A DNA stretch of 64,000 nt, taken from contig JAAFJM010000013.1 in assembly GCA_013298895.1 (NCBI GenBank), forward strand, positions 16,170 to 80,169. The letters are read 5' to 3'. Origin of the DNA: Bacteroidota bacterium. GTDB lineage: Bacteria; Bacteroidota; Bacteroidia; UKL13-3. Positions 11,788 through 20,441 of the stretch are shown here, piece after piece (positions within the stretch are counted from its first letter, which is position 1; every line of letters begins with the position of its first letter). A program made the position numbers and the translations under genes. The notes under the pieces were generated by a model. It was not told the origin of the DNA. It ran no database searches and saw only the letters and a program-made list of their open reading frames with translations.

Positions 11788-11820
11788 TTTTTTATAATTT
11801 TAATTCTTTATAATTGTAAA

Positions 11821-12738
11821 ATGGCTTTTGAAGTAACAATTTTAGGCAATAGCAGTGCATCGCCAGCACCCAATAGGCATCCAAGTGGTCAGTATTTAAA
11901 TATATTGGATCATCATATTCTTATTGATTGTGGCGAAGGAACTCAAATGCAATTGCAACGCTACAAAATTAAAAAATCGCGCATTAATCAAATATTTATT
12001 AGTCATGTTCATGGCGATCATATTTTAGGCTTACCCGGTTTGTTACTCAGTATGAATTTAATGGGTCGTGAATCGCCTGTTCATATTTATGGTCCAAAAG
12101 AATTGTTCGAAATTTTAAATGTTTTTTTTAAATACAGCGATACGCGTTTTAGCTTTGAATTAAATTATCACACTGTTGACCCCAACAAAACCGAAGTTAT
12201 CTTCGAAAATATTTATTACAAAGTAATATCTTTTCCATTGTTTCATAGGGTTCCAACTGCTGGTTTTTTGTTTCAAGAACGCAGCAAATTACGCAAGTTA
12301 AATGTGGAGGCATGTGAAAAAACGAAAGTTCCATTTACTCATTTTAACGATTTAAAACGTGGACGCGATTATTTAAGTCCTGATGGAAAGACGCACATCA
12401 AAAACGAATTATTGACTTTTGATCCAGGAAAACCAATTACCTACGCTTATTGCAGCGATACTATTTTTGACGAAAGAGTAATTAAATCAGTGCAAGACGC
12501 AGATATTTTATACCATGAAGCTACTTTTATGCATGATAAATTATCAAGAGCCATTGATACCATGCATACTACTGCCAAACAAGCTGGAATAGTAGCTAGC
12601 AAGGCTCATGTAGAAAAATTAATTATTGGCCATTTTAGTGCGCGTTACGATGATTTGCAACCTTTGTTAACTGAGGCTAGAACGGAGTTTGCCAATACCG
12701 ATATTGCTGACGAAGGACGCACTTTTATTATGGAATAA
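11821..12738 (+). CDS. rnz: ribonuclease Z
   Basis: A 305-residue metallo-beta-lactamase-fold endonuclease that trims the 3' end of tRNA precursors. The zinc site HVHGDH (62-67 region: H62, H64, D66, H67) and flanking FISHVHGDHILGLPG are typical, as are the N-terminal LGNSSASPAPNRHPS, YHEATF and the C-terminal GHFSARY. Length is that of the short bacterial RNase Z form. It follows the EEP-family gene closely. Confidence 0.93.
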   Translation: MAFEVTILGNSSASPAPNRHPSGQYLNILDHHILIDCGEGTQMQLQRYKIKKSRINQIFISHVHGDHILGLPGLLLSMNLMGRESPVHIYGPKELFEILNVFFKYSDTRFSFELNYHTVDPNKTEVIFENIYYKVISFPLFHRVPTAGFLFQERSKLRKLNVEACEKTKVPFTHFNDLKRGRDYLSPDGKTHIKNELLTFDPGKPITYAYCSDTIFDERVIKSVQDADILYHEATFMHDKLSRAIDTMHTTAKQAGIVASKAHVEKLIIGHFSARYDDLQPLLTEARTEFANTDIADEGRTFIME

Positions 12739-12878
12739 CTAACTCAGATGAGCTGATTAAATGATTTTCTAATTGTTTAATAGGCATGATTTGAATGCTT
12801 GGATGTAATATTTTTCAAACCTTTTTATTTTTAATTTAATTAAATGGTTTTGTAAAATATACAAAGCAATAAAAAACT

Positions 12879-12886
12879 TATATTTG
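12879..12886 (+). promoter_or_regulatory. predicted -7 element of the methyltransferase gene
   Basis: TATATTTG is an exact match to TAnnTTTG, 17 bases before the ATG at 12904. A TTTG lies further upstream (12849-12852), but the 26-base gap is longer than usual. Confidence 0.4.
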
Positions 12887-12903
12887 CCCTCTTTTATTTA
12901 TAC

Positions 12904-13782
12904 ATGCAAACATTTACACCTACCAATTGGCAACAATACGAACTTTTAGATTGTGGCGATTTTGAAAAGCTAGAAAAATTTGGTTCATTGGTTTTACGCA
13001 GACCTGAACCTCAAGCTTTATGGAGTAAAAAATGGAGCGAACAAGAGTGGCAAAAATTAACCGATATTACTTTTAAACCTCGCACTAGCCATAGTGGCGA
13101 ATGGATAAAAAAGAATAAAGCAGCAGGCGAACGTTGGAAAATGAATTACAAACACTACGATTTGAACCTGAACTTTAATTTAGCACTTACTTCGTTTAAG
13201 CATGTTGGCATTTTTCCAGAACAAGCCGCTAATTGGGATTATATTTTCCAAAACTTGAAAAAAGTAAAAGGCGAGCAACCTAGGTTTTTAAATTTGTTTG
13301 CCTACACAGGTGGCGCAAGCATAGCTGCTAAAGCAGCAGGTGCTGACGTAACCCACGTTGATAGTGTAAAACAAGTAATTACTTGGAGTAAAGAAAACAT
13401 GGAATCTTCAGGATTAAGCGATATACGTTGGGTGGTGGAAGATGCCATGAAATTTGTAAAACGTGAAGTAAAACGTGGTAAAACTTACCATGGAATTATT
13501 TTAGATCCTCCTGCTTACGGAATTGGTGCCAATGGCGAACGTTGGCAGTTAGAAAATAGCATCAACGAATTGCTACAAGATGTGGCCAAAATTTTAGAGC
13601 CCAATAATCACTTTTTGATTTTGAATGTTTACTCATTAGGTTTAAGTGCATTGGTGGTTCAAAATTTAGTGGAAAGTAACTTTAAACAAACCAAAAACCT
13701 AGATTTTGGTGAATTGTACTTACAAGGAAAATCGGGCATTCAATTGCCTTTAGGAATAGTTGGCAGGTATAGTTTGTTGTAA
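12904..13782 (+). CDS. class I SAM-dependent methyltransferase, RlmI-like
   Basis: A 292-residue methyltransferase. The SAM-binding motif I is FLNLFAYTGGASIAAKAAGA (near 136-155), followed by VTHVDSVKQVITW, and the catalytic-site motif ILDPPAYG near 200. These are shared with RlmI/RlmK-type 23S rRNA cytosine-5 methyltransferases, but the PUA domain of RlmI is absent, so an exact rRNA target is not assigned. It stands alone between RNase Z and a minus-strand lipoprotein gene. Confidence 0.82.
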   Translation: MQTFTPTNWQQYELLDCGDFEKLEKFGSLVLRRPEPQALWSKKWSEQEWQKLTDITFKPRTSHSGEWIKKNKAAGERWKMNYKHYDLNLNFNLALTSFKHVGIFPEQAANWDYIFQNLKKVKGEQPRFLNLFAYTGGASIAAKAAGADVTHVDSVKQVITWSKENMESSGLSDIRWVVEDAMKFVKREVKRGKTYHGIILDPPAYGIGANGERWQLENSINELLQDVAKILEPNNHFLILNVYSLGLSALVVQNLVESNFKQTKNLDFGELYLQGKSGIQLPLGIVGRYSLL

Positions 13783-13874
13783 GGATTTAAGCTCTTCTTA
13801 ACTTCAGTTTATTATCCTACAATTAATAGTCGATTATCTAATTGAGTTCGGAAAATATTCTATTCAGTAAATTT

Positions 13875-14462
13875 TTACAATTTTCCAGCCAATCGTAACT
13901 TTTCATTTATGTTGGCAGCATTCAATTGAATTTGAGGCCTAATTTTATTGAACGCATCTAATATTGCATCAGAATAAGATTTTCTCGCTGCATTTGATAG
14001 CGAATAACCATAATACATTGCAGCTTTTACTCTTGATTCACCTATTGCAGAGTATTTACTAACTAATTTATTATCTCTATCCATTATTCTAATTTCTACT
14101 TCTACTTTATAGCTAATATTCGAGCAAGGAAACCCAAATAAAGTGGGAACATATAGTAAAATTGCTGATGGAATAAGATAGCCCATTCCGTGATTCACTT
14201 TAATAATATTTTTCTTTAAAGCTATATATCCATATTTGTCACCATAAGGATCTATAAGGTTATTTTCTACTTCTTTAGTAAATAGTATTAACTCATCTCC
14301 ATTTGCAACTACAGTTGTATTTGATAAATCCTCTATTCTTCTTTCTAATGTAAGAAGTTTGGGAGTTAATGGATCATTTTTGGGCATTAACATTGAAGAA
14401 TCCCATGATTTGCACCCAGTAAAAATAACTAGACTTAATAAATAGAAAATTGTTTTGTTCAT
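13875..14462 (-). CDS. hypothetical lipoprotein
   Basis: A 195-residue predicted lipoprotein: MNKTIFYLLSLVIFTGCKSW has a hydrophobic signal followed by a lipobox cysteine (IFTGC). The mature part has no domain I recognise; it contains a hydrophobic stretch around 95-110 (MGYLIPSAILLYVPTLFG) and a helical C-terminus. The ATG at 14462 is preferred over an in-frame TTG five codons upstream because GAAAGG lies just before it. The neighbour upstream is an orphan ParD-type antitoxin gene on the same strand; a functional link is not evident. Confidence 0.65.
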   Translation of the reverse strand: MNKTIFYLLSLVIFTGCKSWDSSMLMPKNDPLTPKLLTLERRIEDLSNTTVVANGDELILFTKEVENNLIDPYGDKYGYIALKKNIIKVNHGMGYLIPSAILLYVPTLFGFPCSNISYKVEVEIRIMDRDNKLVSKYSAIGESRVKAAMYYGYSLSNAARKSYSDAILDAFNKIRPQIQLNAANINEKLRLAGKL

Positions 14463-14555
14463 TTTATAACCTTTCAATAATAATTCTAATCAACAATAAT
14501 AATAATTTTCATTCAATTTTTTTTAAGTTTATTACCAATTATTAGATTATGATAG

Positions 14556-14807
14556 CTAGGCATTCTTTTTCCGTTTTTTCTTCATCATTTCTATATGATT
14601 TTGAGGTTTAAAATCAGAATTTATTCCACTATTTACACCTTCGTCAATAGCTTTTTTAAGCGCAATTAGTTTGTTTTCCTCTATTTCAAGTAAACGTAAT
14701 CCTGCTCTAATTACTTCACTCGCATTTTGATAACGGCCTAATGAAAGACTTTCTTCTACAAAGTTTTCAAAATGATCCCCAAGTGATATTGATGTATTTT
14801 TGGCCAT
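14556..14807 (-). CDS. ParD-family type II antitoxin without a visible partner
   Basis: An 83-residue protein with the ParD/CopG-like N-terminus (ISLGDHFENFVEESLSLGRY, then NASEVIRAGLRLLE), a ribbon-helix-helix DNA-binding domain, and a basic C-terminal tail that would bind the toxin. ParD normally sits directly upstream of parE. Here only about 90 bases separate its stop from the next gene on the strand, which is a lipoprotein, and no ParE-like ORF is seen on either side. It is therefore a solitary antitoxin or a plain autoregulator. Confidence 0.85.
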   Translation of the reverse strand: MAKNTSISLGDHFENFVEESLSLGRYQNASEVIRAGLRLLEIEENKLIALKKAIDEGVNSGINSDFKPQNHIEMMKKKRKKNA

Positions 14808-14888
14808 AATTATTTTTTATACAAAATTACCAAATTTTGATAGCTTTCAAATTTCTTTTATTTACCCCAAACTAACTTTGTAATTAAA

Positions 14889-15452
14889 CTAAACCTTCAA
14901 CATTCCTCTAAATCCTCTTGCTGCGTAGTAAGATTGTGCGCCATTGTGATACACAAACACATGATTATACCTAAAATCGGCAAATAAGGCTCCACCAAGT
15001 TTTCTTATGGGTGATGGGGTTTCTATCCAACTTGATGTTTTTGCATCAAAATTTCCTAACTGTAATAAGTTTCGGTATTGGGTTTCGTTTAAAATAGTGA
15101 TGCCCATTTCTGCTGCCATTTTTAATGCGCTACCCGCAGGTTTATTTTCTTTTCGGGCTTCTAAAGCTTCGTTGTCAAAACATAAACTCCTGCGTCCACT
15201 TGGGCTTTCGGCTGAACAATCTACAAAAATATATTCGTTGGTTTGAGCATCAAAGTCTGTCACATCAGGCTCGCCTCCGGTAATTTCCATTTGGTTAAGC
15301 GACCAAAGTTTTTGTTTATTCTCACTCAACTCTAGCTTGGCTTGCACCATTTCCCAATCTGTATTTGAGTGACGGTTTACATATTTTTCGAAACGTTTTT
15401 TCAAAGTTTCTATCAACTTTTCAGCATCTGCTGCGGATAATTCCTTTTTCAT
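14889..15452 (-). CDS. DUF4256 domain-containing protein
   Basis: A 187-residue cytosolic protein matching the DUF4256 family over its full length: N-terminal helices, then GGEPDVTDFD, FVDCSAESPSGRRSLCFDNE, a middle part MGITILNETQYRNLLQLG and the C-terminal FVYHNGAQSYYAARGFRG. The family has no established biochemical function. It lies just downstream of a YdeI-type gene on the same strand with a 23-base gap, so the two probably share a transcript. Confidence 0.85.
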   Translation of the reverse strand: MKKELSAADAEKLIETLKKRFEKYVNRHSNTDWEMVQAKLELSENKQKLWSLNQMEITGGEPDVTDFDAQTNEYIFVDCSAESPSGRRSLCFDNEALEARKENKPAGSALKMAAEMGITILNETQYRNLLQLGNFDAKTSSWIETPSPIRKLGGALFADFRYNHVFVYHNGAQSYYAARGFRGMLKV

Positions 15453-15475
15453 AAAATGTACTTAGCGCTAAATGT

Positions 15476-16054
15476 TTAGTCGTTAAATCCTTTGCCTTCA
15501 AAAATTTGGGGAATACATTTTTCAATCCTAGCCTCACGCGTTTTAGCTTGTTTGGGTTGCGCAAAGTGTAATAAATAACCTCGTTGTCTGCCCGGAGTTA
15601 GTGCTTCAAAAGCATTTTTTAATTTAGCGCTTTCATTTAGCTTTAGTTGAAACTCTTCTGGAATTTCGTAATCAGTAGTTTTTTTAAGTGTAACTTTTAA
15701 GCCTGCTTTTTCTATCTCAATGGCTTCAAAAATATATGCTTTGATGATAGCTTCTTGCTCGGTTACTTGGGCTAAATTTGTAAACCTAATTTGGCGTGTA
15801 GCTTGTACATTTTTAGATTGTTGAATTAAAATATCTTGGGTATCATTAAGCAACGCACCTTTAAAAAATAAAAATGCACAATACTCCTTAAAAGTATGAA
15901 TAAGCACTATGTTATTTTCCTGAAAAGTATAACAAGGCGTTCCCCATTTTAACTCTTCGGTTAAATTGCAGCTTAAGGCTATGGCTCGCATTTGGGTAAT
16001 TTCTTGCTGCCATTTTTGTTCTTTGGTAAAATAAAAATCAACCTTTGGGTTCAT
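15476..16054 (-). CDS. YdeI/OmpD-associated family protein
   Basis: A 192-residue protein. The N-terminal part (about 1-110) is a DUF1801-like domain with EELKWGTPCYTF and YCAFLFFKGALL. The C-terminal part has the YdeI signature: TPGRQRGYLLHFAQPKQAKT near 150-170 and RIEKCIPQI. The family is widespread and cytosolic, without a firmly established function; in Bacillus YdeI is linked to antimicrobial peptide resistance. It precedes the DUF4256 gene in a likely two-gene unit. Confidence 0.85.
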   Translation of the reverse strand: MNPKVDFYFTKEQKWQQEITQMRAIALSCNLTEELKWGTPCYTFQENNIVLIHTFKEYCAFLFFKGALLNDTQDILIQQSKNVQATRQIRFTNLAQVTEQEAIIKAYIFEAIEIEKAGLKVTLKKTTDYEIPEEFQLKLNESAKLKNAFEALTPGRQRGYLLHFAQPKQAKTREARIEKCIPQIFEGKGFND

Positions 16055-16113
16055 AGAGGTTATTAATTATTCAAACTTAGGTTTTTTATTAAAAAGATAA
16101 ATATTGTTACCAC

Positions 16114-16146
16114 AAAAAAATCCGAAGTTTTTGGCTTCGGATTTTT
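16114..16146. terminator. terminator downstream of the LytTR regulator
   Basis: Arms AATCCGAAG and CTTCGGATT with a short loop, flanked by an A-run and a T-run, six bases beyond the regulator's stop codon on the minus strand. It would separate that gene from the YdeI gene further along the same strand. Confidence 0.8.
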
Positions 16147-16151
16147 AGTTA

Positions 16152-16889
16152 TTACATTTTGTATTTTTTCTTAATTTGGAAGAAATAACTGCGGCTTATT
16201 TCAAAAGGTTTTTCTACTCCTTTTAAGTGCAAGCGGCCTGTATCGTTGGTCCATTTTTCAATTTTTTGAACATTCAATAAATTAACTATGGTAGAGCGGT
16301 GTATTTGAATAAACACATCAACCGGTAATTTTGCATCCCAATTTTTAATTGAATTATAGGTAATACTTAATTTTCCATCAGTCATATAAACTTTAGTGTA
16401 GTTTCCATAAGCCTCTATGTAGTTAATGTCGCTTATTTTTATAAAATTCATTTTATTATCAAAGTTTAATAAAATGATTTGATCTGATTGGAAAGTTTCA
16501 TCGTTTTCGTTACCATTTTCTGCAGTTTCATCAACTGGAGTTGTAATTCGTTCAATGGCCTTGCTGATACGTTTTGAGCTTACTGGTTTAATGATATAAT
16601 CGACAGCATTTAATTCAAATGCCTTAATGGCAAAGTTTTCGTGAGAAGTAATGAATATGATTTTAGGTGTACAATTAATTTCACCAATTAAATCAATAGA
16701 TGTTAATCCATTTAAATCAATATCTAAAAATAATAAATCGGGTTGTAATAGGTTTATTATATCTTTAGCTTCATCAAAAGTGGAAGCTTCGCCTACTAAT
16801 TCTATATGTGGAAATTGCTCTAAAACTTTCTTTAAAGTAATACGCATTACTTCCACATCATCTACTAAAACTGCTCTAATATTTTTCAT
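16152..16889 (-). CDS. LytTR-family response regulator
   Basis: A 245-residue two-component regulator. The receiver domain (1-125) has the acidic pair D10/D11, phospho-acceptor D56 in LLFLDIDLNG, the switch serine in FITSHE and the lysine in IIKPVSSKRI. A short acidic linker follows, then a LytTR DNA-binding domain (about 145-245: DINYIEAYGNYTKVYMTDG; FIQIHRSTIVNLLNVQKIE). Such proteins are usually paired with an LytS- or HisKA-type membrane kinase, but no kinase gene lies in the window. Target genes cannot be inferred. Confidence 0.92.
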   Translation of the reverse strand: MKNIRAVLVDDVEVMRITLKKVLEQFPHIELVGEASTFDEAKDIINLLQPDLLFLDIDLNGLTSIDLIGEINCTPKIIFITSHENFAIKAFELNAVDYIIKPVSSKRISKAIERITTPVDETAENGNENDETFQSDQIILLNFDNKMNFIKISDINYIEAYGNYTKVYMTDGKLSITYNSIKNWDAKLPVDVFIQIHRSTIVNLLNVQKIEKWTNDTGRLHLKGVEKPFEISRSYFFQIKKKYKM

Positions 16890-17200
16890 TGTAATTCAAA
16901 ATTACATGCAAACAATTTAACTTTTATGTTTTACATGCCTCTAGTTAGCAAATTAAATACTTTCTTTTCACATCTGCATTAAATTCTATCAAAAAAAATT
17001 CACAGGTTAAAGTTATCGAAAAAAATTTATACCTAGTTTTTTTCTTGAGATTTATCAATTTTAAATGAAAGCATAAATCTTAATACATACAAAATCAATA
17101 GATTAATGGAAACAAAAAATATTTAGGAAACTTTTTTTATAAAAAAAGTTTCCTAAGTTCATAAAGTTTCTCACATTTGCAAACGAATTAAGGTAAAATA
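16890..17200. other. divergent intergenic region upstream of the efflux operon
   Basis: 311 bases without a gene between the divergent LytTR and TetR genes. The only structure seen is the palindrome at 17123-17156 and promoter-like sequence after it; the rest is AT-rich and featureless. Confidence 0.6.
17123..17156. promoter_or_regulatory. 34-bp perfect palindrome, likely TetR operator
   Basis: The left half TTAGGAAACTTTTTTTA and its exact reverse complement meet at the centre, giving an uninterrupted 34-bp palindrome that ends 44 bases before the tetR ATG. A one-mismatch -7 element CACATTTG lies at 17172-17179, so the palindrome covers the -33 region. A second AAAGTTTC half-site follows at about 17164-17170. 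This is where an autoregulating TetR protein would bind. The AT-rich centre could also form a hairpin, but the position argues for an operator. Confidence 0.65.
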
Positions 17201-17821
17201 ATGGAACCCAAAGATAAAATATTGTTAGGTGCTAATGGCTTGTTTATGAAATATGGCTTTAAGAGCATTACTATGGACGATATAGCCAGAGAGTTAGGTG
17301 TTTCAAAAAAAACATTGTATCAATTTTTTGAAGATAAAAACGATTTGGTTAATCAAACCATAGATTTTCATATAGAATCAGACATGCAAATTTGTTGTAG
17401 CATTGAAAACGAAGGTCATGACCCAATTGAGTTTATGCTTGAAATGAGTAAGTCAATTACAGAGAAACACCGAAAAGTAAATGTTTCTGTGCTTTTTGAT
17501 TTGAGAAAATATTTTAAAGCTGCTTGGGATAAGTTTGATAATTTCAAATCGAATTTTATTTACACCCAAATGCTAAATAATATAAATAAAGGAAAAGAAC
17601 TTGGTTTATACAGACAAGATATTGCTTCAGAATTAATAGCAAAATTATATGTACATAGCATTGACTTCATGATGAAACCCGAACTTTACCAAGAAATTAG
17701 TACCGATTTTCAGTATATACACCAAGAAATTTTAAGACACCATTTACGAGGAATCTGCACTGAAAAAGGCTTAAAGAGAATTGATAAATTAATAGAAAAC
17801 CAACACAATAACACAAAATAA
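17201..17821 (+). CDS. TetR/AcrR family transcriptional regulator
   Basis: A 206-residue one-component regulator. The N-terminal helix-turn-helix spans about 5-50 (SITMDDIARELGVSKKTLYQFFEDKNDLV); the C-terminal domain is variable, as usual for ligand-binding parts. It is the first gene of an efflux operon: its stop is six bases before the tolC ATG. It most likely represses the operon from the palindrome upstream and is released by a compound exported by the pump. Confidence 0.92.
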   Translation: MEPKDKILLGANGLFMKYGFKSITMDDIARELGVSKKTLYQFFEDKNDLVNQTIDFHIESDMQICCSIENEGHDPIEFMLEMSKSITEKHRKVNVSVLFDLRKYFKAAWDKFDNFKSNFIYTQMLNNINKGKELGLYRQDIASELIAKLYVHSIDFMMKPELYQEISTDFQYIHQEILRHHLRGICTEKGLKRIDKLIENQHNNTK

Positions 17822-17827
17822 ATAAGT

Positions 17828-19168
17828 ATGATTACTAGAAGTATTATCGTAATAGTAAGCGTTTTATTAGGAGTAAATTTGGCTATTGCGCAGCAAAATA
17901 ACGAAACCAAAAAGTTTTCGTTAAATGAGGCAGTAAGCTTTGCTCTTAAAAATAACGACTCACTCAAAAATGCAGTGCTTGATGAACAAATAGCACAAAA
18001 GAAAGTAAAGGAAATTACAGCTAATGGTTTGCCTCAAATTAACGCAACCTCAAGCTTAAATCATTTTATTAAAGTTCCTTCTGTAGAAATTCCAAATCCA
18101 TTTTTGTCTCCATCAAATCCTAGCCCAACCTTGTCATTTCCTCAAGGTATTCCATACTCGTGGAATAATACCATTCAGGCTAGTCAGTTGCTTTTTGATG
18201 GAACTTTCTTTTTAGGTTTAAAAGCCGCAAAGGAGTTTGTAGAAATGAGTAAAATTGATATTAAACGTTCTGAAATTGATGTAGAAAACAATGTAACTAA
18301 AGGTTATTACGCTGCTTTAATTATTGACGAAAACATTCAATTGTTTGAAAACACACTTAAACGTATTGAAAAAACTTATTTTGATATTAACGAACTATAT
18401 AAAAATGGTTTGGTTGAAAAAATTGAAGCAGATAGGTTAAGATTAACTTTAGCCAATACACAAACTCAATTTAGCCAATTAAAAGACCAAAAAGAATTGG
18501 TTTACTATAGTTTAAAAATGCAAATGGGCTTAAGAGTTAACGATAAAATAGAGTTAACCGATAAGTTAAACCAATTAATGGTAACCGATAATGGTACAGC
18601 TGCTAACGAAAAAGCAAGCTACGAAAACCGCATTGAATACCGTAAGTTATTATTAGCCGAAAAACTAAACAACTTAGATAAAAAACGCTACCAATATGGT
18701 TATTTACCAAGTTTAGCTGCTTTTGGAAATTATACTTACAATACATTTGGTGTGGAGTTTAGTAACTTAGGTAACAAGTTTTTTGATGGTAGTTTGGTTG
18801 GCGCACAATTAACCTTACCAATTTTTGATGGTTTACGTAAATCAGCTCAAATTCAGCAGGTAAAGCTTAATGCGCAAAAGTTATCTAATACTAAAAAAAT
18901 GGTAGAAAACTTAATTGACTTAGATAGAACCAATGCACAAAGCCGCTATGAAAGAGCTAAAGAGCAATTAGTAATTCAAAAAGACAACTTTAGTTTAGCT
19001 CAAGATATTTACAATAAATCAAGTCTAAAACTAAAAGAAGGTGTGGGTTCAACTTTAGAGTTAACTAATGCTGATAACGATTTGAAACAAGCACAAACCA
19101 ATTACCTAACTTCTATTTACAATTGGTTAAATGCTCAAATAGAGTTAAAAAGAGCTGTAGGTAAATAA
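17828..19168 (+). CDS. TolC family outer membrane efflux protein
   Basis: A 446-residue outer-membrane channel subunit. A Sec signal peptide (cleavage after AIAQ) is followed by two OEP repeats with the expected FSLNEAVSFALKNNDSLK opening, NLKVAEAQ-type helices and a C-terminal LKEGVGSTLELTNADNDLKQAQTNYL, the typical ending of the second repeat. It forms the exit duct for the adaptor and RND permease encoded next. Gene spacing of 6 bases upstream and 32 downstream supports one operon. Confidence 0.92.
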   Translation: MITRSIIVIVSVLLGVNLAIAQQNNETKKFSLNEAVSFALKNNDSLKNAVLDEQIAQKKVKEITANGLPQINATSSLNHFIKVPSVEIPNPFLSPSNPSPTLSFPQGIPYSWNNTIQASQLLFDGTFFLGLKAAKEFVEMSKIDIKRSEIDVENNVTKGYYAALIIDENIQLFENTLKRIEKTYFDINELYKNGLVEKIEADRLRLTLANTQTQFSQLKDQKELVYYSLKMQMGLRVNDKIELTDKLNQLMVTDNGTAANEKASYENRIEYRKLLLAEKLNNLDKKRYQYGYLPSLAAFGNYTYNTFGVEFSNLGNKFFDGSLVGAQLTLPIFDGLRKSAQIQQVKLNAQKLSNTKKMVENLIDLDRTNAQSRYERAKEQLVIQKDNFSLAQDIYNKSSLKLKEGVGSTLELTNADNDLKQAQTNYLTSIYNWLNAQIELKRAVGK

Positions 19169-19200
19169 AACAAAACATAAAAAATTAAAATATAAACAAA

Positions 19201-20337
19201 ATGAAAAACGGAAAAGTAATAATTGCCATTATTTCAATTATAAGCATCATTTTAACCTCGTGCGGAGGTGGCAATGCAATTGAAAAGAAACAAGCACAGC
19301 TTGAAAAATTAAAGGCTGAACAAGCTGATTTAGCTATTAAAGTTAAAACCCTTGAAGACGAAATAAAAGCTGGTGGTGCAACAATTGAAAAACGCGAAAA
19401 AGTAGTAAATGTAGCAGTAACAAATGTTGAAACTTCAAACTTCAAACATTTTATTGATGTACAAGGAAGAGTTGATGGCGATGAAAACACTACTATCAGT
19501 GCTAAAGTTCCAGGATTGGTTTTAAATGTATTGGCTAAGCCAGGTTCGGTAGTTAAAGCTGGTCAAGTATTAGCAGAGTTGGATGGTAATGCAATTCGTA
19601 AGCAAATTCAATCAATGGAAACTAACTTAAGTTTAGTAACTGAATTGTACAACAAACAAAAAGCTTTATGGGAAAAACAAGTAGGTTCTGAAATTCAGTA
19701 CAAACAAGCAAAAACCAATAAAGAATCGTTAGAGCAACAAATTGCTTCAATGCGCGAACAATTGGCTATGTACAAAATTACTTCTCCAGTTAACGGAACT
19801 ATTGATGTAGTAAATTTAAAAGTAGGTCAAACTGCTGCACCAGGAATGCCATATTTCTCAATAGTGAACTTTAATAAATTAAAAGTAAAAGCTGACGTAG
19901 CTGAAAGTTATGCCAATAAAATTAAGCAAGGAAATGATGTGGTTATTACTTTCCCGGATATTGACAAAACTATTAATACCAAGATTACTTACAGTGGAAA
20001 AGGTATTAGCGCTTTAAACAGAACTTTTGGTGTAGAAGTAGCTTTACCAAGCGATGATAGCTATTTACCAAATATGATTGCAGTAGTTAAAATTATTGAT
20101 TATGCAAAAAACGATGTAATAGTAATTCCTGTAAATTGTATTCAAAATGCAGATGGCGAAAACTTTGTTTACGTTGCAGTTAAAGAAGGTAACAGAACCA
20201 TTGCAAAAAAACGTGTGGTAAATGTTGGTGTTACTTATAATGACAAAGCTGAAATTATTGGTGGTTTAGATAAAGGTGAACAACTAATTACCGAAGGTTA
20301 TAGCGACTTAAACGATGGTGAGCTAATCAAGTTTTAA
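19201..20337 (+). CDS. RND efflux periplasmic adaptor (membrane fusion lipoprotein)
   Basis: A 378-residue membrane fusion protein. The signal peptide ends in ILTSC, giving a lipidated cysteine at 21. A coiled-coil stretch (26-60) is followed by the split lipoyl domain (VLNVLAKPGSVVKAGQVLAELDG, then YKITSPVNGTIDVVNLKVGQ), a hairpin and beta-barrel domains, ending in IIGGLDKGEQLITEGYSDLNDG. It links the inner-membrane pump with TolC. The extra helix between the cysteine and the first beta domain is common in Bacteroidota adaptors. Confidence 0.93.
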   Translation: MKNGKVIIAIISIISIILTSCGGGNAIEKKQAQLEKLKAEQADLAIKVKTLEDEIKAGGATIEKREKVVNVAVTNVETSNFKHFIDVQGRVDGDENTTISAKVPGLVLNVLAKPGSVVKAGQVLAELDGNAIRKQIQSMETNLSLVTELYNKQKALWEKQVGSEIQYKQAKTNKESLEQQIASMREQLAMYKITSPVNGTIDVVNLKVGQTAAPGMPYFSIVNFNKLKVKADVAESYANKIKQGNDVVITFPDIDKTINTKITYSGKGISALNRTFGVEVALPSDDSYLPNMIAVVKIIDYAKNDVIVIPVNCIQNADGENFVYVAVKEGNRTIAKKRVVNVGVTYNDKAEIIGGLDKGEQLITEGYSDLNDGELIKF

Positions 20338-20400
20338 GGATTAGGCAACGCAAAAAGAACTAAATAAAAAATCAAATAATTTTATAAATGCCAGTGGCCA

Positions 20401-20418
20401 TCCCGATAGCTATCGGGA
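20401..20418. repeat. 18-bp perfect palindrome between adaptor and permease genes
   Basis: TCCCGATAGCTATCGGGA is its own reverse complement. It lies in the 104-base gap before the permease start and is far more GC-rich than its surroundings. It resembles dispersed CGATAGCTATCGGG elements that I recall from Bacteroidota genomes; an origin as a REP-like element is inferred. It may act as an mRNA hairpin between the two genes. Confidence 0.7.
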
Positions 20419-20441
20419 GCCAGAGGCTAGAAGCTAAAAAT

